Translations under genes and position numbers: made by a program | Part shown: piece by piece, positions 41,419 to 52,389 of the stretch | Layout: every line of letters begins with the position of its first letter | How positions within the stretch are numbered: the first letter of the stretch is position 1 | Assembly (NCBI RefSeq): GCF_001984715.1 | Contig: NZ_MSPR01000009.1 | Span: forward strand, 36,118 to 100,117 | Direction: 5' to 3' | Source of the DNA: Streptococcus azizii | GTDB lineage: Bacteria; Bacillota; Bacilli; Lactobacillales; Streptococcaceae | DNA length: 64,000 nucleotides | Notes under the pieces: model-generated | Seen by the model: only the letters and a program-made list of their open reading frames with translations | Databases searched by the model: none | Told to the model about the DNA's origin: nothing

Positions 41419-41460
41419 ATTATACATAATTTCTTTGTTTTGTCAACATATTTTTATGTT
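41419..41460 (-). promoter_or_regulatory. Promoter and inverted repeat of the RiPP operon
   Basis: On the minus strand TTGACA (41441-41446), a 16-nt spacer, TATAAT (41419-41424). A perfect inverted repeat AACATA-AAAA-TATGTT (41445-41460) abuts and overlaps the -35. Rgg-type activators of streptococcal peptide loci bind at this position. The regulator identity is inferred, as no rgg gene lies nearby. Confidence 0.65.
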
Positions 41461-41515
41461 TTTTACAAAAAAAGAAGAGCTATCAATCCTAGCTTACTTT
41501 TGACCTTTCTATATC

Positions 41516-41541
41516 ATAAAAAAGCAGACCTATGTCTACTT
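41516..41541 (-). terminator. Terminator after the PsiE-like gene
   Basis: On the minus strand AGTAGAC pairs with GTCTGCT around ATAG, followed by TTTTTT. It insulates the RiPP promoter from upstream transcription. A second weaker stem (AGCTA/TAGCT, then T7) lies at 41467-41500. Confidence 0.7.
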
Positions 41542-41547
41542 TCTCTG

Positions 41548-42165
41548 CTAATACATACTCTTAATAATCTCCACACGGGTCACTCGTTCACCGTGCATAT
41601 TATCCACGCGGAGCGCTATGTTTTTCAAATACACACAGGCACCGATGGAGACGGTCTTTTCTTCCTCATTCAGTTTGCGTACAACAAAATCACGCAAGGT
41701 TTCACCTTTTTCTCCTGGAATTTTGACACGGGCAATGATGTTGGCTACCTTCACCTTCTGACTCGCTCGCATCACGATATTATCTGAATCGTCGAACTGG
41801 ATAAAGAGATACTTCCTCACTGCAAATAAGATAGCGACCGACACCATTCCGATAAGGTAGTCTACACTGGAGGCATGCTCAACAATCAACTGACGGGCAA
41901 TGGCAACAAGGAGCACTTCAATCACTGTACGTGGTGACTGCTTGCATAACATCTTAATAAACTCAACTCCAACTGCAAGTGTAATCGTGCGATTTAAAAA
42001 TTCTTGTAAGAAATTATCTCCTTGAATCCCCTCTGGAATAGCTAACACTAAATCGCCCAATAAAAGAAGCGACAAGATAAGGAGTGCAATGGCCAAAATC
42101 GCTGATAGAATCAACTCCAAGTAATAAACGACTTCTGTCACAACATTTTGTAAAAACTTCCTCAT
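41548..42165 (-). CDS. PsiE-like membrane protein
   Basis: A 205-residue protein with four predicted membrane segments in residues 10-130 (LILSAILAIALLILSLLLLG and others), arranged like the PsiE phosphate-starvation family. A soluble C-terminal domain (KVANIIARVKIPGEKGE) follows. Function is not known. It is not obviously part of the RiPP locus. Confidence 0.7.
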   Translation of the reverse strand: MRKFLQNVVTEVVYYLELILSAILAIALLILSLLLLGDLVLAIPEGIQGDNFLQEFLNRTITLAVGVEFIKMLCKQSPRTVIEVLLVAIARQLIVEHASSVDYLIGMVSVAILFAVRKYLFIQFDDSDNIVMRASQKVKVANIIARVKIPGEKGETLRDFVVRKLNEEEKTVSIGACVYLKNIALRVDNMHGERVTRVEIIKSMY

Positions 42166-42317
42166 AACCTCTTTTTCACAAGCCTCTTTTCATATGTTTT
42201 CCGGTATTCTTATCATCCTATCCCCTCTGTAGAAAGCGGATAGAGTAAAAATAATACATTTATTTTATGCTAGCATATTTTTCAAAAAAACACAACCTAT
42301 TGGACTAAAAACTTTAC

Positions 42318-42348
42318 AAAAATCCCTAGCCAAAGCTAGGGATTTTCT
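42318..42348 (-). terminator. Terminator of the maltose operon
   Basis: AAAATCCCTAGC pairs with GCTAGGGATTTT around CAAA. T-runs lie on both strands, so it may also stop rightward transcripts. Confidence 0.8.
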
Positions 42349-42454
42349 GTCCATACAAGATATGGGGGGCTAAAGCCACTCATGGATAAAATAGGAACGT
42401 AAAGTGACTTATCTCTCAACTATGAATCATCCTTTTATGGGAAGAGGGAAAAAG

Positions 42455-44626
42455 TTACAATTCTACTTGAGCAAGAAGGGTATCTTTATTCACTGCACCA
42501 AGGTTTTGTAAGTGGACGGCTTTGATCTCAGCAGTGTTGGTGAAGGCAACCACAATGGTGGTTTCACGCTCTGCTGATTTAATAGCCTCAAGGTCTGCAA
42601 CAAGGAGCAATTCTCCTGCCTCTACACGTTGTCCATCTGATACCTTGACAGAAAATGGTACGCCGTTCAGAGCAACTGTATCCAAGCCAACATGGACCAA
42701 GACCTCCAAGCCACTATCTGTCAATAGACCGATTGCATGCTTGGTTGGAAAGACACTGGTGATAAGCCCAGAGACCGGTGCATAGACATTGCCGTTTGCA
42801 GGATCGACTGCATAGCCGTCTCCCATCATTTTTTGTGCAAATACTGGGTCGCTCACTTCTGTGATAGCCTTTGCCTGTCCGTCTGCTACAGAGTGTACTT
42901 CTGCTGTAATACCTTTAAATGGTTCTGCCGAAAGAGCCTCCTCGCTAACCACGATACTGGTTTTAGGAATCTCAAGCCCAGAATCAAGTAAGTCTTGGAT
43001 GTCAGATTTCAAGACATCTGCTTTTGGTCCATAGACCGCCTGCACACCAGACCCCTTGATAATCAAGCCCATTGCTCCTGCCTGCTTCCAAGCAAGCTCT
43101 TCTCCGACTTTTTCAACATCCTTAACGGTGACGCGCAGACGAGTCATACAGGCATCCACATCTGCAATATTGTCACGACCACCTAACAGGTTGATAATCT
43201 GCACAACCTGAGAATTGCCATCTGCAACCCCCGCATCTCCAGAAACCGGAGTATCGTCTGCAGTTTCAGCATCATAGTTTCCATTGCGGCCTGCTGTTGC
43301 CAGATTCATCTTCTTAATCATAAAGTCTGCGATGAAGTACATGAGAACCGCAAAGAGGGCAGATACCCAAATAAAGTTCACCACATCAAGTCCAATCCCT
43401 GCCTTCAAGGCCATTGGTGTACGGGTCAAGAACTCAATATTTCCGAATGAATGCACACGAAGATTCACAATATCAGCCATGGCAAAGGCTGCACCTTGAA
43501 TCACCGCATAGACTGCATAAAGGGGCATAGCGGCAAACATAAACATGTATTCAATCGGTTCTGTCACTCCTGTTAAGAAAACCGCAAGAGCAGACGATAC
43601 AAACATCCCTTTGTATTTTTTCTTCTTATCAGGGTCTACATTGCGGTACATGGCAAGGGTCAATCCCATTAGGATACCCGTTGAGCCAATCATCTGTCCA
43701 ACCTTGAAACGAGCGGGTGTAACAGTTGCTAGCAAGTCGTTATACTGGCTAGTATCCCCTGCTCCTTTGAGGTTGATCAAATCTGTAATCCAGGCCAACC
43801 ACAATGGGTCTTGGCCAAATACTTGCTGACCTGCCTGGGCACCTGTCATGATTTCATAGGTACCACCAAGTGAGGTGTAATTCATTGGAATCGTCAACAT
43901 ATGGTGGAGACCAAATGGCAACAAGAGACGCTCCAAGGTCCCGTAGATAAACGGTGCAAGGACTGGTGCAGTATCTTGTGAATTTGCAATCCATTTACCA
44001 AAGCTGTTAATACCTGTTTGGACGAGAGGCCAGAAGATGGCTAAGACAAGAGCCACCAAGACCGAACGATAGATGACCACAAACGGTACAAAGCGTTTGC
44101 CGTTAAAGAAGGTCAGGGCATCCGGTAATTTGCGGTAGTTGTAATATTTGTTAAAGGCTGTCGCTCCAACAAAACCAGCAATGATTCCGACAAAGACTCC
44201 CATGTTAAGGGCTGGTTGACCAAGGACGTTGACAAAGTAGTTAGCAACAGGAATCTGCGTCCCAAAAACCGTGCTAACATGCGCTTGGGTATCTGATAGC
44301 ATATCAACCGTAACCCCAAAGAAATTACCTGTAATCAGGTTAATGAGGATGAAGGCAAGACCTGCTGAGAAGGCCCCTCCAGCACGTTCCTTCGCCCAGC
44401 TACCACCGATAGCTAGAGCAAACAAGAGGTGAAGATTTCCGATAATCCCCCAACCGATCTGAGCGATGATATTACCGATTCGAGCCAAGAGTTCAGAATC
44501 TGCACTCAATAGGGGGAGGGAATTACCGATACTGACCATTAAGCCTGCCGCAGGCATAACGGCAATGACCACCATTAAACACTTTCCGAATTTTTGCCAA
44601 AATTCAAAACTGAGAAATTTTTTCAT
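42455..44626 (-). CDS. malT: PTS maltose/glucose-type transporter, EIICBA
   Basis: A 723-residue protein starting MKKFLSFEFWQKFGKCLMV. EIIC with about ten membrane segments fills residues 1-430. EIIB has its Cys in DVDACMTRLRVTV. EIIA carries the phospho-His in LEVLVHVGLDTVALNG. The neighbour mapP indicates maltose as substrate, taken up as maltose 6'-phosphate. The ATG at 44626 follows TAGGAGAATAAAG. Confidence 0.88.
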   Translation of the reverse strand: MKKFLSFEFWQKFGKCLMVVIAVMPAAGLMVSIGNSLPLLSADSELLARIGNIIAQIGWGIIGNLHLLFALAIGGSWAKERAGGAFSAGLAFILINLITGNFFGVTVDMLSDTQAHVSTVFGTQIPVANYFVNVLGQPALNMGVFVGIIAGFVGATAFNKYYNYRKLPDALTFFNGKRFVPFVVIYRSVLVALVLAIFWPLVQTGINSFGKWIANSQDTAPVLAPFIYGTLERLLLPFGLHHMLTIPMNYTSLGGTYEIMTGAQAGQQVFGQDPLWLAWITDLINLKGAGDTSQYNDLLATVTPARFKVGQMIGSTGILMGLTLAMYRNVDPDKKKKYKGMFVSSALAVFLTGVTEPIEYMFMFAAMPLYAVYAVIQGAAFAMADIVNLRVHSFGNIEFLTRTPMALKAGIGLDVVNFIWVSALFAVLMYFIADFMIKKMNLATAGRNGNYDAETADDTPVSGDAGVADGNSQVVQIINLLGGRDNIADVDACMTRLRVTVKDVEKVGEELAWKQAGAMGLIIKGSGVQAVYGPKADVLKSDIQDLLDSGLEIPKTSIVVSEEALSAEPFKGITAEVHSVADGQAKAITEVSDPVFAQKMMGDGYAVDPANGNVYAPVSGLITSVFPTKHAIGLLTDSGLEVLVHVGLDTVALNGVPFSVKVSDGQRVEAGELLLVADLEAIKSAERETTIVVAFTNTAEIKAVHLQNLGAVNKDTLLAQVEL

Positions 44627-44636
44627 CTTTATTCTC

Positions 44637-45428
44637 CTAAACATTTAGCTCTACTTCCAGACCAAAATGATCTGAAATGACCGTTTGATTCTTCCCATTA
44701 AAGATAATCTGACTTGAAAGGACTTCCCGCTTCTGATTTAAAAAGATATAATCGATTCTCTTTTCTTCGCCATGACCGTTCCAACCGTCAATGGCTTTTG
44801 CTACCGTAATCCCTGCATCTCTTTTTTGAGCTAATTCATAGGTATCGAGTAGTCCGACTCCTTTAATGGCTTCATAATCAGCTGAGGCAGAAATCGCATC
44901 CGTATTAAAATCCCCCATTAAGATTTTTAGACGGGAATGACTAGTTCGACTTAGAATCGTCCGAAGATTGTCAGTCAGTCTCTCCTCCTGACAATCTGGA
45001 AGATTCATATGACAGGAATAGCAATCAACAAGTTGTCCCCCATAAGCAACCGTAATCCCAACAATCTTCCGAGATAGGATGGAATCTAGCGTTTGTTGCT
45101 TAGTACAATAAAACGGATCCACGTCGTAAACGGGTAGTTTGGTGAGAAAGGCGATGCCCTCATCATACTTGCTATAGCCAATATGTGAATTGCTCCAAAA
45201 TAAGGAATATGGCTCCGAACTTATCTGGTTAATCTTCTCCACCAAGAGCAAGCCATAATTATCTTCTTTTAGATCCTTTGTCACCGCACGCGCCGTCATC
45301 AGCTGATTGACCTCTTGAAGGGCTACTACATCATACTGCTTTTCAGCAATCGTTCGTGCCAAAACCTCCATTTTCTCCACCTGATTGTCCTCCAACCAGG
45401 CATGGACATTGAGCGTTAGTAACTTCAT
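44637..45428 (-). CDS. mapP: Maltose 6'-phosphate phosphatase (EEP superfamily)
   Basis: A 263-residue protein starting MKLLTLNVHAWLEDNQVEK. EEP-fold motifs are present: VVALQEVNQL (metal Glu), ILMGDFNTDA, RIDYIFLN and VISDHFGLEVEL. The enterococcal MapP enzyme, also next to the maltose PTS, removes phosphate from maltose 6'-phosphate so that free maltose can be cleaved. Context gives the substrate; the fold alone would not. Confidence 0.85.
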   Translation of the reverse strand: MKLLTLNVHAWLEDNQVEKMEVLARTIAEKQYDVVALQEVNQLMTARAVTKDLKEDNYGLLLVEKINQISSEPYSLFWSNSHIGYSKYDEGIAFLTKLPVYDVDPFYCTKQQTLDSILSRKIVGITVAYGGQLVDCYSCHMNLPDCQEERLTDNLRTILSRTSHSRLKILMGDFNTDAISASADYEAIKGVGLLDTYELAQKRDAGITVAKAIDGWNGHGEEKRIDYIFLNQKREVLSSQIIFNGKNQTVISDHFGLEVELNV

Positions 45429-45446
45429 GTCGATGTCTCCCGACGA

Positions 45447-47711
45447 TTAGTAACTGTGCCAGATATCTTGATTGTATTGTTCAATCGTGCGATCTGACGA
45501 GAAGAAACCAGCTTTTGCAATATTGTGAATGACTTTCTTGTTCCAAGTATCTTGATCTTCGTAGTCTGAGAATACCTGTTCTTTCATCGCAATGTACTCT
45601 TTCAAATCAATCAAGGTCATGAACCAGTCCTTGTTCAACAGTTCTTGGTACAAGCGCTCCAAGCGCTCGCTGTTCCCCAAGCGTACCAAGTCCTCGCTGA
45701 CGATAAAGTCAACAGCACGCTTGATGTCCTCATCATTTGCATAGTATTCGCGTGATACGTAGCCAGCAGTCTCATACAAGTCGATAATCGTATCAGAGTC
45801 CTTACCGAATGTGTAAATATTGTCACTGCCTGCAAGCTCTGCAATCTCTACGTTGGCACCGTCCATCGTTCCCAAGGTCAAAGCACCATTCAACATAAAT
45901 TTCATGTTTCCTGTCCCAGAGGCTTCTTTTGAAGCAAGGGAAATTTGCTCAGAAACATCCGTTGCAGGAATCAACTTTTCAGCAACAGTTACATTGTAGT
46001 TTTCCACCAAATGGACATTGAGATATGGACTGACTTCTGGATCATTGTTGATCAATTCTGATAGACATAAAATCAAGTGAATAATGTCTTGGGCGATGAT
46101 ATAGGCTGGTGCAGCCTTCCCTCCAAAGATAACGGTAATCTTACGTTTTGGTAGGTTTCCATTCTTAATTTCCAAATACTTATGAATCACATAAAGGGCA
46201 TTCATCTGTTGGCGTTTGTATTCATGGAATCGCTTGATTTGCGTATCGATAATAGAGTTTTCATCTAGGTCAATTCCCTTGTTATCCTTGAGATAGCGTT
46301 TGAGGGCTAGCTTATTGTTGAATTTAATTTCGGCTAATTTGGCATGGACATTCTTGTCATCGGCATAAGCCTGTAATTTTTCAAGTTCTGTCGCATTTTC
46401 AAGATAGCCTTCTCCAATCAATTCCTTGATGTAGTCTGCCAAATCTTGGTTAGCAAATTCCAACCAGCGTCGGAAGGTAATCCCGTTTGTCTTATTATTG
46501 AATTTCTCTGGATACAGGTCATAAAAGACTTTTAATTCAGAATTTTTCAAGATCTCCGTATGGAGGGCTGCCACCCCATTGACCGAATTAGAGAAGTGAA
46601 TATCCATGTGGGCCATGTACACACGACCTGTTTCATCGATAATTTGAACTGCAGGGTCTTGATATGTCGCACGGACCATAGCGTCCAACTCTTTAATGAT
46701 GGCAACCAAGTGTGGCACCACTTCTTCCAAGAAGGCAAGTGGCCATTTTTCCAAGGCTTCTGCCAAAATGGTATGGTTGGTGTAGCCAGTCATATTGCGA
46801 ACAATTTCCACAGCTTCTGCAAAGTCCAAGCCATGTTTTTCCGTCAAGAGTCGAATCAATTCTGGAATCACCATTGATGGGTGGGTATCATTGATTTGGA
46901 CATAGGCATACTCTGCGAGGTCATGCAGGTTGCTTCCCCGCTCAAGCGCTTCATCAATCAAGAGTTGGGCAGCATTTGACACCATGAAATATTGCTGGTA
47001 AATCCGAAGCAATTCACCGTTTTTATCTGAATCATCTGGATAAAGGAAGAGAGTCAAGTTCTCCTTAATATCTGTCTTATCAAAGGAGATACCTTCTTCA
47101 ATCAAATCATAGTTAACACGCTCTATATCAAATAAGTTGAGGTAATTTTTAGTGTCTTTTTTGTAGCCTAAAATATCCAAACGGTCTAACTTAGATGTCA
47201 AGGTAAAATCTTTAAATGGCACTTCGTAGCTGATGTCAGTAGGAATCAACCATGATTGATCTTCAATCCAAAAGTTTGGCTCTGCTTCTTGCTCATTCTT
47301 GGCAAAGACTTGCTTAAAAAGACCACAGTGATAGTTGAGACCAACTCCCTCTCCATTGATACCAAGCGTTGACATGGAGTCTACAAAGCAGGAAGCTAAG
47401 CGACCCAGTCCACCGTTTCCAAGTGATGGCTCTGGCTCCACATCTTCTACTTGACTGAGTGATTTCCCTGCTGCAGCAAGTTCCGCCTGAATATCCTTAT
47501 AGATACCTAGGTTAATCAGATTATTGGACAAGAGTTTTCCGATGAGAAACTCTGCTGAGATATAGTAGACCTTCCGTTTCCCGGTATTTTTGGGTTTAGG
47601 TGCTGCTGCTTCTTTGACATAGCTTAATAGTTGGAAGTAGATTTCCTCGTTGGATAATTCTGCTAGTTTTTTAGCGGTATGTGCCTCTGCAAAAGTTGTA
47701 AAGTTAGTCAT
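45447..47711 (-). CDS. glgP: Glycogen/maltodextrin phosphorylase
   Basis: A 754-residue protein. The N-terminal [12 protein letters not shown] motif and the PLP-lysine region [20 protein letters not shown] are hallmark family 35 sequences. It releases glucose 1-phosphate from maltodextrins made by MalQ. ATG at 47711 is preferred, with GAGGAAATGAACAAA upstream. The open frame overlaps malQ by 8 nt, so translation is coupled. Confidence 0.95.
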   Translation of the reverse strand: MTNFTTFAEAHTAKKLAELSNEEIYFQLLSYVKEAAAPKPKNTGKRKVYYISAEFLIGKLLSNNLINLGIYKDIQAELAAAGKSLSQVEDVEPEPSLGNGGLGRLASCFVDSMSTLGINGEGVGLNYHCGLFKQVFAKNEQEAEPNFWIEDQSWLIPTDISYEVPFKDFTLTSKLDRLDILGYKKDTKNYLNLFDIERVNYDLIEEGISFDKTDIKENLTLFLYPDDSDKNGELLRIYQQYFMVSNAAQLLIDEALERGSNLHDLAEYAYVQINDTHPSMVIPELIRLLTEKHGLDFAEAVEIVRNMTGYTNHTILAEALEKWPLAFLEEVVPHLVAIIKELDAMVRATYQDPAVQIIDETGRVYMAHMDIHFSNSVNGVAALHTEILKNSELKVFYDLYPEKFNNKTNGITFRRWLEFANQDLADYIKELIGEGYLENATELEKLQAYADDKNVHAKLAEIKFNNKLALKRYLKDNKGIDLDENSIIDTQIKRFHEYKRQQMNALYVIHKYLEIKNGNLPKRKITVIFGGKAAPAYIIAQDIIHLILCLSELINNDPEVSPYLNVHLVENYNVTVAEKLIPATDVSEQISLASKEASGTGNMKFMLNGALTLGTMDGANVEIAELAGSDNIYTFGKDSDTIIDLYETAGYVSREYYANDEDIKRAVDFIVSEDLVRLGNSERLERLYQELLNKDWFMTLIDLKEYIAMKEQVFSDYEDQDTWNKKVIHNIAKAGFFSSDRTIEQYNQDIWHSY

Positions 47712-49212
47712 TTTGTTCATTTCCTCGTTGATATAATGTCGTAATTTTCACTAAGAAGTCTTTCTTCTCTTGGGTTAAATCTTCGGCCTTCATTCGCCAT
47801 TGCCAGTTACCACCAATAGTAGATGGCATATTCATGCGCGATGATCCTGGTAGATCTAAAATATCCTGCATGGTGGCAATGACTGTATCACTGACCGTCG
47901 CAAATAGGACACGAAGCATGGCCTGTGTGACTGGCTCAATGGGCTTGCGGTTGCTGTAATCATCAATATATTCCTGTTGTTCTGCTGTCAAGCCATTATA
48001 CCAGCCATTGATAACATCATTGTCATGGGTTCCCGTATAGGATACCGAATTGGGAATGCAACGGTGTGGGCTGTCGATGCTCTTACCAGTGACATCCTCT
48101 AAGCCAAACTGCAAGATTTTCATACCAGGATAACCACAATCGTTCAGCAATTTCCGCGCTTTAGCATCGATATTCCCCAAATCTTCAGCGATGATAGGAA
48201 GATCACCCAAGGCCTCCTTGACCACCTTAAAGAGACTATAGCCTGGTCCTGGTTCCCAGGTACCGACCTTAGCCACTGTAGCATCTCCTGCCACCTGCCA
48301 GAAATCAGAGAAACCTTTGAAATGGTCAATCCGCAAAACATCATAGAGTTTAAAACTTTCATGAATGCGATAGAGCCACCAGCTAAAGCCTGTCTTTTCA
48401 TGCTGGTCCCAGTCATAAAGCGGATTCCCCCAAAGCTGGCCATCGGCGCTAAAGTTATCCGCAGGAACACCTGCCACATAAAGTGGTTTACGCTCACTAT
48501 CTAGTTTAAAAAGATGGGGCTTGGTCCAGGCTTCCACGCTATCTGCCGAAACATAAATCGGCATATCTCCGATAATCTTAATATGCTTACGGTTGGCATA
48601 GGCTTTCAATTCCTGCCACTGACTAAAGAAAAAGTACTGGGTCACCTTGAAGTAGTCAATTTGATCTGCCAAATCTTGACGATATTTTTCTAGCGTTTCT
48701 TCATTGCGGGCAACGACTTTCTTGTCCTCCCACTCCTGAAGCGCCTTGTTTCCAAAATATTCTTTAATCGCCATGAACTCAGCATAGTCGTTTAACCAGG
48801 ATGAATTAGCCTTTTCAAATTCTCTAAATGCTGCCAGCTGTTTATCTTGGGCTAAAAACCCTTTTACCGCCATTTCCAAAATCGGACGACGGGTCGTAAA
48901 TAACCGAGCATAGTCAATCACTTCTGGATCTTCTCCAAAGTTCACTTTCTCATAGTCTTTAACCTGCAAACAACCAGCTTCGACCAGTAAATCAAAATCA
49001 ATTAAATTGGTATTTCCTGCAATGGCAGAAAAGGACTGATAGGGAGAATCCCCGTAGCTGGTCGTTGTCAAGGGAAGAATCTGCCAATAGGTTTGCCTTG
49101 TTTCTACCAAGAAATCTACAAAATCATAGGCTTCTTTCCCGAATGTCCCAATGCCAAATTTCCCTGGTAGAGACGTAATGTGCATCAAGACACCGCTTGT
49201 ACGATTTGTCAT
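47704..49212 (-). CDS. malQ: 4-alpha-glucanotransferase (amylomaltase)
   Basis: A 502-residue GH77 enzyme. It starts [20 protein letters not shown] and includes the nucleophile region [15 protein letters not shown] and the acid/base IIAEDLGNI, then YTGTHDNDV. It transfers glucosyl units between maltodextrins, producing glucose plus longer chains for GlgP. First gene of the operon. AAAGGAATACCT precedes the ATG. Confidence 0.95.
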   Translation of the reverse strand: MTNRTSGVLMHITSLPGKFGIGTFGKEAYDFVDFLVETRQTYWQILPLTTTSYGDSPYQSFSAIAGNTNLIDFDLLVEAGCLQVKDYEKVNFGEDPEVIDYARLFTTRRPILEMAVKGFLAQDKQLAAFREFEKANSSWLNDYAEFMAIKEYFGNKALQEWEDKKVVARNEETLEKYRQDLADQIDYFKVTQYFFFSQWQELKAYANRKHIKIIGDMPIYVSADSVEAWTKPHLFKLDSERKPLYVAGVPADNFSADGQLWGNPLYDWDQHEKTGFSWWLYRIHESFKLYDVLRIDHFKGFSDFWQVAGDATVAKVGTWEPGPGYSLFKVVKEALGDLPIIAEDLGNIDAKARKLLNDCGYPGMKILQFGLEDVTGKSIDSPHRCIPNSVSYTGTHDNDVINGWYNGLTAEQQEYIDDYSNRKPIEPVTQAMLRVLFATVSDTVIATMQDILDLPGSSRMNMPSTIGGNWQWRMKAEDLTQEKKDFLVKITTLYQRGNEQND

Positions 49213-49244
49213 ATAGGTATTCCTTTCTTTTCCATTACTTCTTC

Positions 49245-49273
49245 ATTCTAACGCAAACGTTTGCTTTTGTCAA
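49245..49273 (-). promoter_or_regulatory. malQ promoter with LacI-type operator in the spacer
   Basis: On the minus strand TTGACA (49268-49273), 17 nt, TAGAAT (49245-49250). The spacer carries the perfect palindrome GCAAACGTTTGC (49253-49264), a typical MalR/CcpA-type (LacI-family) site. Repression by MalR or catabolite control is inferred. Confidence 0.75.
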
Positions 49274-49394
49274 CAACTTTTACGTAACAGTGTATTCCTT
49301 TGCGTCATTGTAAGGCATTTTCAACACTTGTACGTATAAATATCATTCCTTTTATGGTATACTACTTAACAGATTAACAGAGAGGAGGACTGGG

Positions 49395-49995
49395 ATGAGT
49401 AAATACCAAACCGTCTATGAAGATATTAAGAAAAAGATTGTAACAGGGGTATTTCCAGAAGCAACAGGGTCGAAACTCCATTGTGCTAGAGCCACCATTA
49501 AGCAAGCCACAATCTCTGTCTGCCCTCAAGACTGTTGGCGAATTGAACCGACCTCATACCCATGATATCAAAACCAAACTGACCAGTCTCTCCATTGTTC
49601 AAGGGGAACCCCTCCTGATGAAAGCATTTCATGTAGATGAGCGTGTCGACTTTTATCGTATCGGTCGAACCCGTACCATTAACGGGGAGGCTGTCGAGCA
49701 TGAAATTTCCTATTTTGACCGTCGAATCGTCCCTTATCTCAATCGTGACATCGTAGAAGGTTCCATCTATCACTATCTGGAGCAGGAACTCAACCTAACC
49801 ATCAGCCACTCCCAGCGTGAAATCTCCTTTCGTTACGCTAACGAAGAAGAGCGTCAGAGTCTTGACTTAGGAAACTATGATATGGTAGTCGTTGTCACAA
49901 GTACCAGCTACCTCGACAACGGCCAAGCCTTTCAATACGGTAGTATCAGCTACCGCCCTGACAAAATTACCTTTACCTCAACTGCTCGGCGTTAA
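49395..49995 (+). pseudogene. GntR-family regulator with UTRA domain, internally deleted
   Basis: The start reads MSKYQTVYEDIKKKIVTGVF, the first helix of a GntR winged-helix domain. It then jumps, out of frame, to QQGRNSIVLEPP, the last wing strand and linker. About 40 residues of the DNA-binding domain are missing. A complete UTRA ligand domain (KAFHVDERVDFYRIGRTRTI to the stop) follows in the shifted frame. AGAGGAGGACTGGG precedes the start. It cannot bind DNA normally. Confidence 0.8.
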
Positions 49996-50030
49996 AAATA
50001 GGCTGGACTATTCGTCTCAGCCTATTTTTC
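49994..50030. terminator. Bidirectional terminator between clpL and the GntR pseudogene
   Basis: AAAAATAGGCTG pairs with CAGCCTATTTTT around a 12-nt loop. Immediately after the clpL stop on one side and the GntR stop on the other. Confidence 0.85.
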
Positions 50031-52131
50031 ATCCCTTGTTTAAATGCTCTTGTATCATCAGTTTACCATCTACCATATCTGCGAGAAGCTCCTTAACTTC
50101 CAAGTGATCAAGGTAGAAGTCTGTTACCTTATCTCGGATCTCTTGCTCGATGACCCGGCGGAGCGGACGCACTCCCATGACTTCATCATATCCCTGCTCG
50201 ATCAAGTAGGCTTTAGCACTCGCTGTCACATCCAGATGCATGCCTTTTTTCACCAACATCTGATTCACTTCCGCCAGCATCAACTCGACAATGTCTGCTA
50301 GCTCCTCTTTTCCAAGGTGACGAAATTCAATGACTGCATTGAAACGGTTAAGAAATTCTGGTCGAAAGAAGGGTTTCAGTCGCTCCATAATCTCAGGCTG
50401 GTCATCTTGGCTGATTGCTCCCTCATAACCAAATCCTGCATTTGACGTTGCGATAATCACGGTATTTTTAAAATTCACCCTATTTCCTTGACCATCTGTC
50501 AAATGTCCATCATCAAGGACCTGAAGAAGCAGGGTGATGACTTGTGGATTTGCCTTTTCAATCTCATCTAAAAGGATAATGGCATAAGGATTTCTGCGAA
50601 TCTGTTCCGTCAAGGTATGCTGGTTATCATCATAGCCTACATATCCCGCCGTTGTTCCGATCAATTTGGAAACTGCTGTACGGTCGCTATACTCTGACAT
50701 GTCCAAGCGGATCATCGCTTCTTTGGTTCCAAAGAGGTCAAGAGCTAGCTGCTTTGCCAACTCCGTCTTTCCAACTCCAGTCGGACCCACAAAGAGGAAA
50801 CTACCGATTGGGCGGTTGCCTTCATCAAAACCTGCACGATTTCGACGAATAGCACGGGCCACAGCCTCTACTGCATCATCTTGACCGATAACCTTGGTCT
50901 TTAGACGGCTACTCATTTCTTTCAAGCGTTCAATATCGCTTGAACCCAGCTGAGAAACTGGAATACCAGTCATACGCTCGATTGACTCTGCCACATCGTT
51001 AAGACTGGCCGTCACTTTAGTGTCTTGTGCATGATCTTCGATTTTTCTTTCCAACTCTTCAATGCGCACCTTGGCATTCAAGGCTACTTCATAATCCTCT
51101 TGTTGTACCGCCTTCTCTTGTTTTTCCTTTTCTTGAGCAATCTCTGCTTCGATCGCATGAATATCGGTCACAGGGTGCTGGGCTGCTAGGTGGGCTGCTG
51201 TCACATCAAGAAGATCAATCGCCTTGTCTGGCAAACTCCGCTGTGGAATATATTGGACAGAATAATCCACTGCCGCTTTTAAGACTTCATCAGGCAACAT
51301 CACATTGTGGTGCTTTTCATATAGGTCACGGAGACCTTGGAGGATTTTATAGGTATCTTCTGCAGATGGTGCATTAACCTTGACCTCATTGAAGCGACGT
51401 GCAAGAGCTGCATTTTTTAAAATGGTATTGCGATACTCATCTTGGGTGGTCGCTCCAATCACAGTCAGCTCTCCCCGAGAAAGGGCTGGTTTCAAGATGT
51501 CCGCAAGACCTTTCGATCCTCCCTCACCCGTGCTACCTGCTCCCAGAATCTGATGAATTTCATCAAAGAAAACAATAATGTTTCCCATTTCTTTCACTTC
51601 TGCCATCAGATTTTGGATAGTTTCTTCAAAGCTACCGCGGTATTGGGTCCCGGCTTCAAGCCCTGAAATATCGATCGAAATGACTTCCTTATCTTTAATC
51701 GTGGCAGGCACATCTCCATGCACAATAGCTTGGGCAAGGCCTTCGACCACTGCTGTCTTCCCCACTCCCGCATCCCCAACCAGAACAGGATTATTTTTTG
51801 TTCTTCGAGAAAGAATTTCTGCTGTTTCTTGGATTTCCTTGTTCCGTCCAATAACGGGGTCTAGTTTCCCTTCTCTTGCTTCAGCTGTTAAGTTCCGACC
51901 GAGTCTAGCAAGAATACCATCTTTTTTGAAATGAGGACTCTGTTGACCTCCCTCCTGTCTTTCTACTTGTGGCAACTGACCTGTTGCACGGTAATGGGCA
52001 AACTCTTCGGGTGTCACTTCACGACCATTGATTAGATAGCGACGGCTCTCTGTATGGTAGCCTCCCATACGTCCCATCAGTTGATTGAAAATGTCATCCA
52101 TGTTATTAAAATTGTAGTCATTATGGTTCAT
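50029..52131 (-). CDS. clpL: ATP-dependent chaperone ClpL
   Basis: A 700-residue Hsp100 protein. The short N-terminus ([34 protein letters not shown]) is specific to ClpL rather than ClpC or ClpE. The two AAA+ modules have [19 protein letters not shown] and [15 protein letters not shown], with an intervening coiled coil. The ATG at 52131 follows AGAGGTATCAAT. Three CtsR-type boxes lie upstream. ClpL disaggregates proteins during stress and is plasmid- or chromosome-borne in streptococci. Confidence 0.93.
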   Translation of the reverse strand: MNHNDYNFNNMDDIFNQLMGRMGGYHTESRRYLINGREVTPEEFAHYRATGQLPQVERQEGGQQSPHFKKDGILARLGRNLTAEAREGKLDPVIGRNKEIQETAEILSRRTKNNPVLVGDAGVGKTAVVEGLAQAIVHGDVPATIKDKEVISIDISGLEAGTQYRGSFEETIQNLMAEVKEMGNIIVFFDEIHQILGAGSTGEGGSKGLADILKPALSRGELTVIGATTQDEYRNTILKNAALARRFNEVKVNAPSAEDTYKILQGLRDLYEKHHNVMLPDEVLKAAVDYSVQYIPQRSLPDKAIDLLDVTAAHLAAQHPVTDIHAIEAEIAQEKEKQEKAVQQEDYEVALNAKVRIEELERKIEDHAQDTKVTASLNDVAESIERMTGIPVSQLGSSDIERLKEMSSRLKTKVIGQDDAVEAVARAIRRNRAGFDEGNRPIGSFLFVGPTGVGKTELAKQLALDLFGTKEAMIRLDMSEYSDRTAVSKLIGTTAGYVGYDDNQHTLTEQIRRNPYAIILLDEIEKANPQVITLLLQVLDDGHLTDGQGNRVNFKNTVIIATSNAGFGYEGAISQDDQPEIMERLKPFFRPEFLNRFNAVIEFRHLGKEELADIVELMLAEVNQMLVKKGMHLDVTASAKAYLIEQGYDEVMGVRPLRRVIEQEIRDKVTDFYLDHLEVKELLADMVDGKLMIQEHLNKG

Positions 52132-52155
52132 ATTGATACCTCTTTTCATCATTTA

Positions 52156-52389
52156 TTGACCTTAACTGACCTTTCGACTAAAAAAGAAATGCCGCTTACT
52201 CTGTTTGGACCAGTTTTCAGACAAAAGGAAAGATAAGGTTTATTTTGTTTGATGTTTGCTGACCAATAATTTAAAAAAATTATTGATAGTCTATAACACA
52301 TTGAGCTGGTAAGGTTTCCTAACCTTACATTCATTAGTATACACCATTGGTCAGTAAAAGTCAAGAGATTTTTTTGACTTTTTTTGACC
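52156..52389 (-). promoter_or_regulatory. clpL stress promoter with three CtsR boxes
   Basis: The -35 TTGACT (52359-52364), 17-nt spacer and -10 TATACT (52336-52341) read leftward. CtsR-type tandem heptads lie at 52373-52389 (GGTCAAAAAAAGTCAAA), 52349-52365 (GGTCAGTAAAAGTCAAG, opposite strand, overlapping the -35) and 52156-52171 (GGTCAGTTAAGGTCAA, in the leader). Heat-shock control by CtsR is strongly suggested. Confidence 0.8.

Noticed and set aside
41335..41787. 150-aa plus-strand frame across the RiPP promoter and psiE-like gene end
   Set aside because: It overlaps a consensus promoter, terminators and the PsiE-like coding region on the other strand, and has no domain.
42149..42400. Additional gene between the PsiE-like gene and malT
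   Set aside because: The region holds only the operon terminator and A/T-rich sequence. No frame with a start signal was found.
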